Origin: Naasia aerilata
GTDB taxonomy: Bacteria > Actinomycetota > Actinomycetes > Actinomycetales > Microbacteriaceae
NCBI RefSeq assembly: GCF_030296595.1
Contig: NZ_AP027731.1
Location: 1,612,001-1,676,000 of the forward strand
Length of the DNA stretch: 64,000 nucleotides
Direction of reading: 5' to 3'
Made by a program: the position numbers and the translations under genes. How positions within the stretch are numbered: position 1 is the first letter of the stretch; each line of letters opens with the position of its first letter. Of the stretch, positions 42,104 through 50,404 are shown piece after piece. Below the pieces are notes generated by a model. It worked only from the letters and a program-made list of their open reading frames with translations. It was not told the DNA's origin and did no database searches.

Positions 42104-44593
42104 TCAGGCCGCGGGCGGCCAGCTGCGGCCGAGGCTGAACCAGAAGCGTCCGCCGTGCGTGCGCGCGTGGTGCTCGGCGGCGAGGAGCGCCGCGGCGCGG
42201 AGGAGGAGCTCGTGGTCTCCGGCGGGAGCGCCCGCGGCCGCGCCGAGCGCGGCGAAGTCCTCGTCGAACTCCCCGGTCCGCAGGGCGGCGAGCAGCTCGG
42301 CATCGCGGAGGAGCAGCACGTAGGGGTCGTAGAAGTAGGGACGGAGTCCCGCGTCCTCGAAGTCGATGGCGCTCCAGCCGCCGTCCTCGGCGACGAGGAG
42401 GTTGAGCCCGGTGAGGTCGCCGTGGCTGAGGACGAGCGGCCACGCGGAGGCGGCGGCCCGCAGCTGGGGCGCGAGCGCCTCCACCTCGGCGACGATCGCC
42501 TTCGGCGCGCCCTCCCGGGATTCGGCTGCGCGCGTCAGCGCCGCGTCGACCGCCGCACGCGCGTCGCCGGAGCGCGCGGACCGGGCGAGCGCGGTGTACG
42601 CGCGGACGACCCCGTGCACGGTCGCCACCCGCAGGTCGAGGGGCGCCCGAGAGAACTCGACGCCCGAGGCCAGGCCCTCGCGGAGCACGGTGCGGTCCTC
42701 GGTGAGGGACCACGACGGGTTGGGGAGGACCTGCGAGAGGGCCTCACGGTGCTCTTCGTAGCCGGCGGGGAACGGGGCGCGGCGCACGTGCGTGACGGAT
42801 CCGCCGGTGCGGTCGAAGAGCACGAGGCCGCGGTCCTTGGTCAGGAGCGCCTCGACGGCTCCGCCACGGGGGTCGCCGCCGGGAACCGTGATGGTGCGGG
42901 GACCGGCCAGCTCGGTGCGGCGGCGGACGATCCGCTCCTTCGCGTTCCGGGGCGGGCGACGGCGGGCGGCGGCGCCCTGGGAGGCGAGCCGCCCCTCGCG
43001 CCCGGTGTGGAAGGCGGAGCTCACGGTGGGCAGCGACCAGCGCCCCTCGCGGAGGTGCGGCGCCGCCTGCTGGAGAAGCTCGGCGAACGTGCGCTTCTGC
43101 TCCCGCTCCCAGGTGATGCCCTTGCGGCCCGAGCGGCGGCCCACCATCCGGCGGGCGAAGGAGAGGACGACCTCGACGTCGGCGCGCACGAAGGGGAGGA
43201 GCAGCGCCGCGAGCACGACGTAGACGAGGGCGAAGCCGAGCCCGGCGAGCAGCTGCACGATCGAGGGCGCGGGGATCAGCGTCCCGAGCCAGGCCAGCAC
43301 GCCGCACGGGATGCTGATGGTGACGATCGTGCGGATCGCGTTGGCGAACAGCGGCCTCGTGTCGACGCCCGTCACGACGCCCACGCGCCAGAGGGAGACG
43401 ACCCAATGCAGCGCGTAGGCGACGGTCGAGCCGATCGCGACGCCGAACGGACCCCACGGGAGCCCGGCCAGGATGATGAGGATCATGAAGGGGCGGACCG
43501 CGAGGAACATCCGCAGTTGCGCCCCGGTCCGGCCGGTGGCGAGGTAGATCCAGTAGGAGATCTGGGCGATGGCCCGGAGCATGCCGCCCACGGCGAGGGC
43601 GGCGAAGATCGGGGCGACGCCCGTCCACTTGGGTCCGAACAGCACGAGCACGAGCGGCACGGACAGGCCGGCCGCGACCGCGAAGACCGTCGCGGTCAGG
43701 TAGGCGCCGACCAGCTGGGACCGCTGCAGGTAGCGCGCGAACACGTCCCGCTGCTCGTGCACGCGGGACAGGATGGGGAGCGCCACGCGCGTCATCGGTG
43801 CGTTGATCTGGTTGAGCGGCGTCATGAGCAGCTGATACGCCCGGTCGTAGAGGCCGAGCGGAGAGGCGCCCCAGACCGCGCCGATCGCGACGTTGTCGAC
43901 GTTCTTCGTGACATAGGAGATGGTCTGGGTGCCGAGCACGCCGAGGCCGAACTTCACGAAGCGCCGGATGGACACCGACCGCTTCGGCAGGCCGGGCTTC
44001 CATCGGGAAGCCGCCACGTTGAGGAGGCATGCGATCGCGACGGTCGACACCTGCTGCACGACGATCGCCCAGTAGGACCAGCCGAGGATGGCGCCGGTGA
44101 TGCCGAGCACGAAGCCGCCGACGACGCCGGCGGTCTCGATGCCGGTCAGGAGCCCGAAGCGAAGCGAGCGGGTGAGATCCGCCTTGAACTGGGTGTTGAT
44201 GCCGCTGAAGACGAACGTGGTGGACATCGCGGCCACGATCGGAACGAGCCGCGGCTCGCCGTAGAGCAGCACGATCAGGGGGCTGATCAGGATCACGACG
44301 ACGCTCGAGAGGACCCCGAGCCCGGTGTTGACCCAGAAGAGGTTGGTCCGCTCGTCGTCGGTGACGTTCTTCGCCTGGATGGCGGCGCTCGAGAGGCCGA
44401 AGTCCCTGATCAGCTCGGAGATGCCGATCACTGCGGCCACCATGGCGATGAGACCGAAGTCCTCGGGCGTGAGCAGGCGCGCGAGGATGACCGTCGACGC
44501 GAACTGAAGCAGGACACGCACGGCCTGGCCCAGCAGGGTGACGCCGGTCCCGCGGGCGGCGGAGTCGCCGAGGCTCGGGGTGGTGGTCGTCAC
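42104..44593 (-). CDS. Wzx-type flippase fused to an APH-like kinase domain
   Basis: 829 residues in one uninterrupted frame. Residues 1 to about 480 are a polysaccharide flippase (WzxC/PST group): GVTLLGQAVRVLLQFASTVI, LARLLTPEDFGLIAMVAAVI, and about 12-14 helices. After a basic linker (RRMVGRRSGRKG) comes a cytoplasmic domain with the aminoglycoside/choline-kinase signature SHGDLTGLNLLVAEDG (about 720-735) and SAIDFEDAGLRPYFYDPYVL (DFE near 741). The kinase N-lobe is poorly conserved. A flippase with its own small-molecule or sugar kinase is unusual. GTG 44593 lies 8 nt after a TAGGTT box. Confidence 0.85.
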   Translation of the reverse strand: MTTTTPSLGDSAARGTGVTLLGQAVRVLLQFASTVILARLLTPEDFGLIAMVAAVIGISELIRDFGLSSAAIQAKNVTDDERTNLFWVNTGLGVLSSVVVILISPLIVLLYGEPRLVPIVAAMSTTFVFSGINTQFKADLTRSLRFGLLTGIETAGVVGGFVLGITGAILGWSYWAIVVQQVSTVAIACLLNVAASRWKPGLPKRSVSIRRFVKFGLGVLGTQTISYVTKNVDNVAIGAVWGASPLGLYDRAYQLLMTPLNQINAPMTRVALPILSRVHEQRDVFARYLQRSQLVGAYLTATVFAVAAGLSVPLVLVLFGPKWTGVAPIFAALAVGGMLRAIAQISYWIYLATGRTGAQLRMFLAVRPFMILIILAGLPWGPFGVAIGSTVAYALHWVVSLWRVGVVTGVDTRPLFANAIRTIVTISIPCGVLAWLGTLIPAPSIVQLLAGLGFALVYVVLAALLLPFVRADVEVVLSFARRMVGRRSGRKGITWEREQKRTFAELLQQAAPHLREGRWSLPTVSSAFHTGREGRLASQGAAARRRPPRNAKERIVRRRTELAGPRTITVPGGDPRGGAVEALLTKDRGLVLFDRTGGSVTHVRRAPFPAGYEEHREALSQVLPNPSWSLTEDRTVLREGLASGVEFSRAPLDLRVATVHGVVRAYTALARSARSGDARAAVDAALTRAAESREGAPKAIVAEVEALAPQLRAAASAWPLVLSHGDLTGLNLLVAEDGGWSAIDFEDAGLRPYFYDPYVLLLRDAELLAALRTGEFDEDFAALGAAAGAPAGDHELLLRAAALLAAEHHARTHGGRFWFSLGRSWPPAA

Positions 44594-44601
44594 AAGGCCC
44601 T

Positions 44602-44678
44602 AACCTAACTCCGGCGCGCGGGGCGGATCGGCCCCCAACTATAGGGGGCATACCGATAGAAGGCCTGGCCGGTACAGT
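44602..44678. promoter_or_regulatory. Divergent promoter pair around a GC-palindrome (site 3)
   Basis: GCCCCC-AACTATA-GGGGGC (44631-44649) is centred between two -10 boxes: TACAGT (44673-44678) for the rightward wzy gene and TAGGTT on the minus strand (44602-44607) for the leftward flippase gene. The distance from the G/C blocks to each box is 24 bp on both sides. The strongest of the six sites. Confidence 0.65.
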
Positions 44679-44684
44679 GATTGC

Positions 44685-44696
44685 CTACCCGAACCC
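44685..44696 (+). other. Leader block shared with the giant-protein genes
   Basis: CTACCCGAACCC, 13 nt before the GTG of the wzy gene. The identical 12-mer occurs in the leader of the 60244 gene, again 13 nt before the start codon, and with one extra base in the leader of the 54817 gene. Confidence 0.4.
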
Positions 44697-44709
44697 CGAA
44701 AGGCACATC

Positions 44710-46032
44710 GTGTCCGGACAAGCCACCCGGCTTCAGGAGCGCAGGGCCGTACTCACCGGCCCGCGCCGTGAAGTGACTCCCGCGCCCCTCACGGGCCCCT
44801 GGCTGGTTCTCGCCCGCTTCGTCGCGCTCGCCGCGATCCTGCTCCTGTCCTCGCGCCAGTTCCTCGGCCAGGGCATCACCTTCGGGCACCTCGCGAGCCT
44901 CGCGCTCATCCCGCTCTGGCTCCCGGCGTTCCGCCGCTACGCGGGCGGGCTCTGGATCGCCGTGCTCGGTCTGCTCGGCCTGATCTTCTCGCTCTGGCTC
45001 ACCGACGTCGCCTCCCTCGACCACATCGTCACCCAGAACAACCTCATCTCGAACACCCTGCTGCTGGTCGGCACGGTCGCGGCGGTGGGCGTCATCTTCT
45101 GGGCGCGCGACTTCCTGCCGATCTGGGCGCTCGCCCTCGTCTACGGCGTTGGCATGCTCATCTCGGCGCTCACCCGTGAGGAGAGCTTCCTGGTGAACCC
45201 GTGGAAGTTCGCCCTCGCGGTCCCGCTCGCCGTGGTCCTGCTGGCGCTCGCCGAGTGGACGGGGAAGCGCTCGCTTCAGGTCATCGCGCTGCTCGTCCTC
45301 GCCGCCGCATCGCTCGCCTTCGACTCCCGCGCCTACTTCGGCCAGTTCCTGCTCGCCGCCGTCCTCGTCGGATGGCAGCTCATCCCGCTGCTGCCCGGCC
45401 GCAAGGGCTCCGCGGCGCGCGTCCTCTTCACCTTCGCCGTCATCGCCATCGTCGTCTTCGTGGCGAGCAGCCAGCTCATCGCGAACGGCGTGCTCGGCGA
45501 GGAGGCGCAGGCCCGCACGGTCGAGCAGCAGGACCGGGCGGGCAACGTGCTCCTGGGCGGACGCCCCGAGGCCGCGGCCACCGTCGCGCTGTTCCTGTTC
45601 CGGCCTCTCGGCTTCGGCGCCGGCGCCCTCGCGAACTCCAACGACGTGCAGGTCGCGAAGACCGGCATGCACCAGATCAACTACGACCCGAACAACGGGT
45701 ACGTCGAGAACTTCCTCTTCGGGCAGAAGTTCGAGCTGCACTCGATGCTCGGCGATCTGTGGGCCTACTTCGGCTGGGCGGGCATCGCCTTCGCCGCCCT
45801 CTCCCTCGTGCTGCTGCTGCACGTCGTGGGCAGGGGCGTCGCGGACCGCACCGTCGGCGGCGTCGTCATGTTCGTGGCGACCCAGAGCCTCTGGAACCTG
45901 TTCTTCAACCCGCTCTACACGTCGGCTCCGGTCCTCGCGCTCGCGCTCGGCCTCGGCCTCGCGGCGAAATACCGTGGGAGCGCGGGACGCGACGGAGCGC
46001 TCACAGCACCGGCCATCGCCGCCGCGCGCTGA
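44710..46032 (+). CDS. Wzy-type polymerase / O-antigen ligase-like membrane protein
   Basis: 440 residues, intact, about 11-12 helices. The periplasmic part after helix 7 has AGNVLLGGRPEAAATVALFL, FRPLGFGAGALANSN and NNGYVENFLFGQKFELHSML, resembling the Wzy_C/ligase loop with Arg and His residues. Together with the divergent flippase and the downstream Wzb/Wzc it completes a Wzx/Wzy-dependent exopolysaccharide set. Start GTG 44710 is supported by GAAAGG 7 nt upstream. I cannot tell polymerase from ligase by sequence. Confidence 0.8.
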   Translation: MSGQATRLQERRAVLTGPRREVTPAPLTGPWLVLARFVALAAILLLSSRQFLGQGITFGHLASLALIPLWLPAFRRYAGGLWIAVLGLLGLIFSLWLTDVASLDHIVTQNNLISNTLLLVGTVAAVGVIFWARDFLPIWALALVYGVGMLISALTREESFLVNPWKFALAVPLAVVLLALAEWTGKRSLQVIALLVLAAASLAFDSRAYFGQFLLAAVLVGWQLIPLLPGRKGSAARVLFTFAVIAIVVFVASSQLIANGVLGEEAQARTVEQQDRAGNVLLGGRPEAAATVALFLFRPLGFGAGALANSNDVQVAKTGMHQINYDPNNGYVENFLFGQKFELHSMLGDLWAYFGWAGIAFAALSLVLLLHVVGRGVADRTVGGVVMFVATQSLWNLFFNPLYTSAPVLALALGLGLAAKYRGSAGRDGALTAPAIAAAR

Positions 46033-46062
46033 CCCCGCGGCCCTGAGCTGCGCACACGCCGC

Positions 46063-46650
46063 TCAGGAGGCGACGGCGAGGAGCTCGACGAGCCGGTCCA
46101 CGGTGTCGTGCACCTGCCGGAGCGCCGACGAGTGCGCGATGCCCGAGATGTTGTGACCGTCCTCGATGTCGAGCGGGCTGCGGTGCCGGCGATGGCTCGG
46201 GGGCAGCACGAGGCGCGGGCGCGCGGAGTGCAGCTCGCCGACCAGGTCGGACAGCGGCCCCGCGCTGCGGCCCGCCCCCACGGGAGCCGGCAGGAGCGCG
46301 CCGAGCTTCACCGCCTCCAGCATCGTGAACGTGCGGCGCGTGGCCTGCGCGTCCAGCCGGGCGACGCTGCTGCGGTGCGAGGTGTCCGCGGTGAGGATGA
46401 GGTCCGCCCGCCGCACCATGTCGTGATCGAGCCGCCGGGACTCGTGCACGAGTGCCTCGTCCTTCAGCTGCTCCCGCTCCATGCGCTCGAGCACGACGGG
46501 ACAGACCGACTGGCCGGCGACGGCGAGGGTCCCCGCGCTCGTCACCACCCAGGGCTCGCCGACTCGCACGGCGAGGCGATGGGCGAGGAGCATGCCCGCA
46601 TAGGCGGAGCGGCAGACGTTCGCCGTGCAGACGACGAGGATGCGTGGCAT
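46063..46650 (-). CDS. Low-molecular-weight protein tyrosine phosphatase, Wzb-like
   Basis: 195 residues. The P-loop is LVVCTANVCRSAYAGML (Cys and Arg of the CX5R site at about 8-15). The usual DP general-acid loop near the C-terminus reads SPLDIEDGHNISG, with Gly after the Asp. Expected to dephosphorylate the divergent Wzc-like kinase and so control polymer length or export. A TACGAT box (46690-46695) lies about 40 nt before the ATG. Confidence 0.85.
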   Translation of the reverse strand: MPRILVVCTANVCRSAYAGMLLAHRLAVRVGEPWVVTSAGTLAVAGQSVCPVVLERMEREQLKDEALVHESRRLDHDMVRRADLILTADTSHRSSVARLDAQATRRTFTMLEAVKLGALLPAPVGAGRSAGPLSDLVGELHSARPRLVLPPSHRRHRSPLDIEDGHNISGIAHSSALRQVHDTVDRLVELLAVAS

Positions 46651-46740
46651 GGGACCCCGTTCGAGTCGGGGAGGGTTTCGGGTGGGAACATCGTACCCGC
46701 AAAAAAGGGCGCCACCAGGGGATGTGCTGTTAGGATCGTG

Positions 46741-46783
46741 CCCCTATCTGGGGGCGGCATGTTGGGATGCCCGGTTCTAGCAT
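46741..46783 (+). promoter_or_regulatory. wzc promoter with GC-palindrome (site 4)
   Basis: CCCC-TATCT-GGGGG (46741-46754), 23 bp, then the -10 box TAGCAT (46778-46783). The start GTG is at 46816, preceded by GAAGGA. Confidence 0.55.
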
Positions 46784-46815
46784 GGAATCCCCGACCACCC
46801 GAAGGAAACCCACCC

Positions 46816-48282
46816 GTGGATACTCGCCGTTATTTCACGGCCCTGCGCAAGCATTGGCTCGTCCTCACCGCCCTGACGGTGCTCGGCGGGCTGCTCGCGG
46901 GCCTCTACTCCGCTACCCAGCCGGTCCTCTACCAGGCCACCAGCAGCGTCTTCGTGTCCACCCAGCGCGGTGAGACCACGACCGAGCTCCTTCAGGGCTC
47001 CTCCTACACTCTCGCCGCCGTCGAGTCCTACGCCGAGCTCGCGACCCTTCCCGCGGTCCTCCAACCGGTCATCGAGAAGCTTCAGCTGGACACGACGCCC
47101 GGCGCACTCGCGAACCACATCACCACGCAGATCCGCCTCAACACCGTGATCATCGAGGTCACCGCGAGCGCCGGCACCGCACAGGGCGCGGCCGACCTCG
47201 CCAACGCGGTCACCGAATCGCTGTCGACCGTCGTGACGTCGCTCGCCCCGACGGCCACCGACGCGACCCCCGCGGTCACGCTCAGCCCGGTCGCCCCGGC
47301 GGCCCCGCCGTCGGCGCCGTACTCGCCCCGCTACCTCCTGCTGATCCTCGCCGGACTCGGCATCGGCCTGCTGCTCGGCATCCTCTACGCGATCGGCCGG
47401 GACCTGTTCGACACCCGCCTCCGCACCGAGGACGACGTCCGCGCCGCCGCCGACACCGTGCCGTACCTCGGCTCCGTGGAGCGCCGCCGCAGCTCCGATC
47501 TGCCGCACCTGATGTTCCTCGCGGAGCCGAACAGCGCAGCCGCCGAGGACTACCGCCGCCTCTGCACCAACCTCGAGTTCGCGGGCATCGACAACCGCGT
47601 CCGCGCGATCTCGGTGACGTCGGCCCTCGCGGGCGACGGCAAGACGACGACCGCGCTCAACCTGGCAGCGGCCATCGCCGAGCGCGGGCACCGGGTGCTC
47701 GTCGTCGACGCGGACCTGCGCCGCCCGGCGCTCGCCGGCTACGTCAACATCGAGGGAGCCGTCGGCCTCACGAACGTCCTGCTGGGCGGCGTGAGCGCGG
47801 ATGACGCCATTCAGCGCGTCGGCACCTTCGACGTCCTGCCCTCGGGCACGACCCCGCCGAACGTGACGCAGCTCGTCACCTCGGAGTCGATGGGCCGGCT
47901 GTTCGCGGAGCTCCGCACCCGCTACGACTTCGTGGTCGTGGACACTCCGCCGGTCCTCGCCGTGCCGGACGCCCTCACCATCGCGAACCTCACCGACGGC
48001 GCTCTCCTGGTCGCCCGGTCGAAGGTCACCCGCAGCAAGCAGCTCGTCGAGGCGGTGGACGCGCTCACCTTCGTGAACGCGGTCGTCCTCGGCATCGTCC
48101 TCAACGGCGTGCCGCACGGCAACGCCTCCACCTACGGCTACGACCAGATCGAGCGCGGCGACACCGCGGCGCTCCCGGCCTCGGCGCAGCCGCCGACCTC
48201 CTTCTTCCGCGGTGGGGCATCCTCGCAGCAGTCGGCGGGCTCGAACTTCGCGGAGGTCGGTGGCGGCTCCGCCGCCTCCTGA
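46816..48282 (+). CDS. Wzc/CapAB-like chain-length determinant and tyrosine autokinase
   Basis: 488 residues, intact. Residues about 1-200 are the Wzz domain: RYFTALRKHWLVLTALTVLG with helix 1, a 130-residue extracytoplasmic part, and helix 2 at LLLILAGLGIGLLLGILYAI. The BY-kinase domain has Walker A SALAGDGKTTTALNLA (about 270-285), Walker A' VLVVDADLRRP (about 294-304) and Walker B FVVVDTPPVLA (about 373-383). The C-terminal tail has only two tyrosines (YGYDQIE), fewer than the cluster in enterobacterial Wzc. Controls polymer length and export with the divergent phosphatase. Confidence 0.92.
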   Translation: MDTRRYFTALRKHWLVLTALTVLGGLLAGLYSATQPVLYQATSSVFVSTQRGETTTELLQGSSYTLAAVESYAELATLPAVLQPVIEKLQLDTTPGALANHITTQIRLNTVIIEVTASAGTAQGAADLANAVTESLSTVVTSLAPTATDATPAVTLSPVAPAAPPSAPYSPRYLLLILAGLGIGLLLGILYAIGRDLFDTRLRTEDDVRAAADTVPYLGSVERRRSSDLPHLMFLAEPNSAAAEDYRRLCTNLEFAGIDNRVRAISVTSALAGDGKTTTALNLAAAIAERGHRVLVVDADLRRPALAGYVNIEGAVGLTNVLLGGVSADDAIQRVGTFDVLPSGTTPPNVTQLVTSESMGRLFAELRTRYDFVVVDTPPVLAVPDALTIANLTDGALLVARSKVTRSKQLVEAVDALTFVNAVVLGIVLNGVPHGNASTYGYDQIERGDTAALPASAQPPTSFFRGGASSQQSAGSNFAEVGGGSAAS

Positions 48283-48400
48283 CCGTGACCGGGCCCTGCG
48301 CCCGTCCGGTCGCCGAGCCGGCGCGAGTGTCCCGCATCCCGCGGGGCACCGCGCCGCTCCGGCGGCCCGGAGAAGCTGAGAACACAGGAAGCACGAGCTC

Positions 48401-49154
48401 ATGACCGATCTGGCCGACGACACCTCCCGCTTGACCGTGCCCGTGGCGCTCGAGCGGCTCCGCAGCTCGCAGAAGTCGTCGAAGGGCGCCGCGGCGTACT
48501 CCCGCTTCGTGAACCGGCCGCTCGGCCGCGTCCTCGCCGCGGTGGCCGCCACTGCGGGCCTGCGACCCAACCAGGTGACGGCGATCAGTGCGGTCTTCAC
48601 CTTCGCCGGCATCGTCCTGCTCGCGACCGTTCCGCCGAGCCTCGGCCTCGGCGTGGGCGTGACGCTGCTGCTGCTGGTCGGCTACGCGCTCGACTCGGCG
48701 GACGGGCAGGTGGCGCGCCTGCGAGGTGGCGGCTCGCTCGCGGGGAGTGGCTCGACCACGTCGTCGACGCGATCAAGACCACCTCCATCCACATCGCGGT
48801 GCTGCTGTCGTGGTTCCGCTTCACCGACCTCGACGCTGCATGGCTGCTCGTGCCGCTCGGCTACCTCATCGTCGACAACGGCCGGTTCTTCGGCCTCGTC
48901 CTGAGCGACTTCCTGCGCCGGCTGCACAGGGGTCCTCCGCCATGATCCTCAAGCGCGAGGGCAGGACCAGCGTCCTCTACTCGCTCGCCGTCCTGCCGTT
49001 CGACTACGGCCTGCTCCTGCTCAGCTTCGTGCTGATGGCGTGGATGCCCCTGTTCGTCGGGTTCTACTCCCTCCTGTTCCTCGCGAACCTGCTCGTGCTG
49101 CCGGTGGCGTTCTTCCGCTGGTTCCGCGAGATGAAGCGGCTCGGCAGTGCCTGA
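48401..49154 (+). CDS. CDP-alcohol phosphotransferase family membrane protein (two frameshifts)
   Basis: 251 residues after restoring a G at 48741 and another at 48929-48932. The catalytic motif D-x2-DG-x2-AR-x8-G-x3-D-x3-D is complete once repaired: DSADGQVARLRGG then SLAGEWLDHVVDA (98-123). The C-terminal part (MILKREGRTSVLYSLAVLPF onward) carries two more helices; read literally it looks like a separate small gene, but its join to the domain is typical of the family. These enzymes move a phospho-alcohol from a CDP donor to an acceptor in the membrane. The donor could be CDP-diacylglycerol or a CDP-polyol; not decidable here. The preceding 118 bp hold no clear signal. Confidence 0.82.
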
Positions 49155-50286
49155 GCGCCGCGTGCTCGTCCTGCACTCATCCATCGAGCTCTACGGCTCG
49201 GACCGGATGCTGCTCGCCGTGCTCGCGACGCTCCCCGAGGACTGCCACGTGGAGGTGTGGCTGCCCGACGACGTGCCGTTCGTCGCCGAAGGGCTCCCGG
49301 CCGCCCTGACGGCCCTCGGGGTCGAATGGAGCGTCCAGCCGGTTCCCGTCCTGCGGAGGCGGTACCTGACGCCGCGCGGGCTCCTGAGCCTGGTTCCGCG
49401 CCTCGTGCGGCTGCGCAGCGCCCTCCGACAGGCTCGCCCCGATGTCCTCTACATCGCGACGTCCGCGATGCTCCTCGCCGCGCCCGTCGCCTGGCTGGCG
49501 GGGATCCGGGCGATGCTCCTGCACGTCCAGGAGATCTGGACCGGAGTCGAGGGCCGCATCCTCGCCGCTCTCGCGGGACCGGTGCGGCAGGCGGTCTGTA
49601 TCTCGCGTCCGGTGCAGGAGGCCCTCCCGGCATCGCTCCGACGGCGGTCACGGGTCATCGAGAACGCCGTGCCGGACTCGTCCTCCCCGTGGGTCGACCG
49701 GTCTACCGCGACGGGGCCCCTCGAGTTCCTGGTGGCGAGTCGCTGGAATGCGTGGAAGGGCTACGAGACGCTGCTGAGGGCCTGGAGCTCGGGTGCGACC
49801 CCCGGCCGGCTGACCGTGCTGGGCGGGATCCCGCCGCTGGGCGAGTCCGTCGACGTCCGGGAGCTCATCCGCGATCTGGAGCTCGGCGACTCCGTGCGCG
49901 TCGTCGGCGAGGTCGACTCGGTCCACCCGTACCTCGACGCCGCGGACGTCATGATCGTGCCGAGCGACCGGCCGGAGCCTTTCGGCCTGGTGGCGATCGA
50001 GGCCTTCTGCCGGGCCCGACCCGTCATCGCCAGCGACGGCGGAGGCCTGGCCGACATCGTCGACTCCTCGACCGGGTGGCGCTTCCCGCTGCGGGACGCG
50101 GCCGCGCTCCGGACCGTGCTCGAATCGGTTGATCGGGCAGCAGTGACCGAGAAGGGCCGCCGGGCCCGTGAGGTCTACGAGGAGCGGTACTCCCCGCAGC
50201 GCTTCGCCGCCGAGTTCGGCGGCGTGTGGACGGAGCTCCTCGGCGCTGAGGCGCCCGCGGTGCGCCCGGCCGACCGCGCCCGCTGA
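49147..50286 (+). CDS. Glycosyltransferase family 4
   Basis: Intact, 379 residues. VLVLHSSIELYGSDRMLLAV (acceptor loop), CISRPVQEALP, LEFLVASRWNAWKGYETLLR, and the donor site IVPSDRPEPFGLVAIEAFCR followed by ARPVIASDGGGLADIV. GTG 49147 overlaps the end of the CDP-alcohol enzyme by 8 bases, so the two are one operon. Sugar unknown. Confidence 0.87.
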   Translation: MPERRVLVLHSSIELYGSDRMLLAVLATLPEDCHVEVWLPDDVPFVAEGLPAALTALGVEWSVQPVPVLRRRYLTPRGLLSLVPRLVRLRSALRQARPDVLYIATSAMLLAAPVAWLAGIRAMLLHVQEIWTGVEGRILAALAGPVRQAVCISRPVQEALPASLRRRSRVIENAVPDSSSPWVDRSTATGPLEFLVASRWNAWKGYETLLRAWSSGATPGRLTVLGGIPPLGESVDVRELIRDLELGDSVRVVGEVDSVHPYLDAADVMIVPSDRPEPFGLVAIEAFCRARPVIASDGGGLADIVDSSTGWRFPLRDAAALRTVLESVDRAAVTEKGRRAREVYEERYSPQRFAAEFGGVWTELLGAEAPAVRPADRAR

Positions 50287-50330
50287 CCGCACCGCAGGCG
50301 CGAAGCCCGCGCCTTCCCGCGACGACGCAG

Positions 50331-50391
50331 CGCGGGTGAAGCCGCCATCCCGCCCCTGAACGACAGGGGCATGATGGCGGCTTCACCCGCG
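50331..50391. terminator. Long two-part hairpin between convergent genes
   Basis: A 19-bp perfect stem, 50331-50349 with 50373-50391 (inner sequence GCGGGTGAAGCCGCCATC), encloses a 2x2 internal loop and a second 7-bp stem GCCCCTG/CAGGGGC with loop AACGA. It lies 45 bp after the GT4 stop and 14 bp after the giant-protein stop on the other strand, so it can end transcription both ways. No U-tract is seen. Confidence 0.75.
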
Positions 50392-50404
50392 GTTGCGGTC
50401 GGCG

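Noticed and set aside
42104-44608. An 839-codon open frame on the plus strand opposite the flippase-kinase gene
   Set aside because: Low-complexity Gly/Asp/Arg/His composition is typical of antisense frames in GC-rich genes; the minus-strand frame has clear domains.
48942-49154. Separate 70-residue two-helix membrane protein starting at ATG 48942
   Set aside because: Restoring one G at 48929-48932 joins it in frame to the CDP-alcohol phosphotransferase, whose relatives continue with the same two helices.
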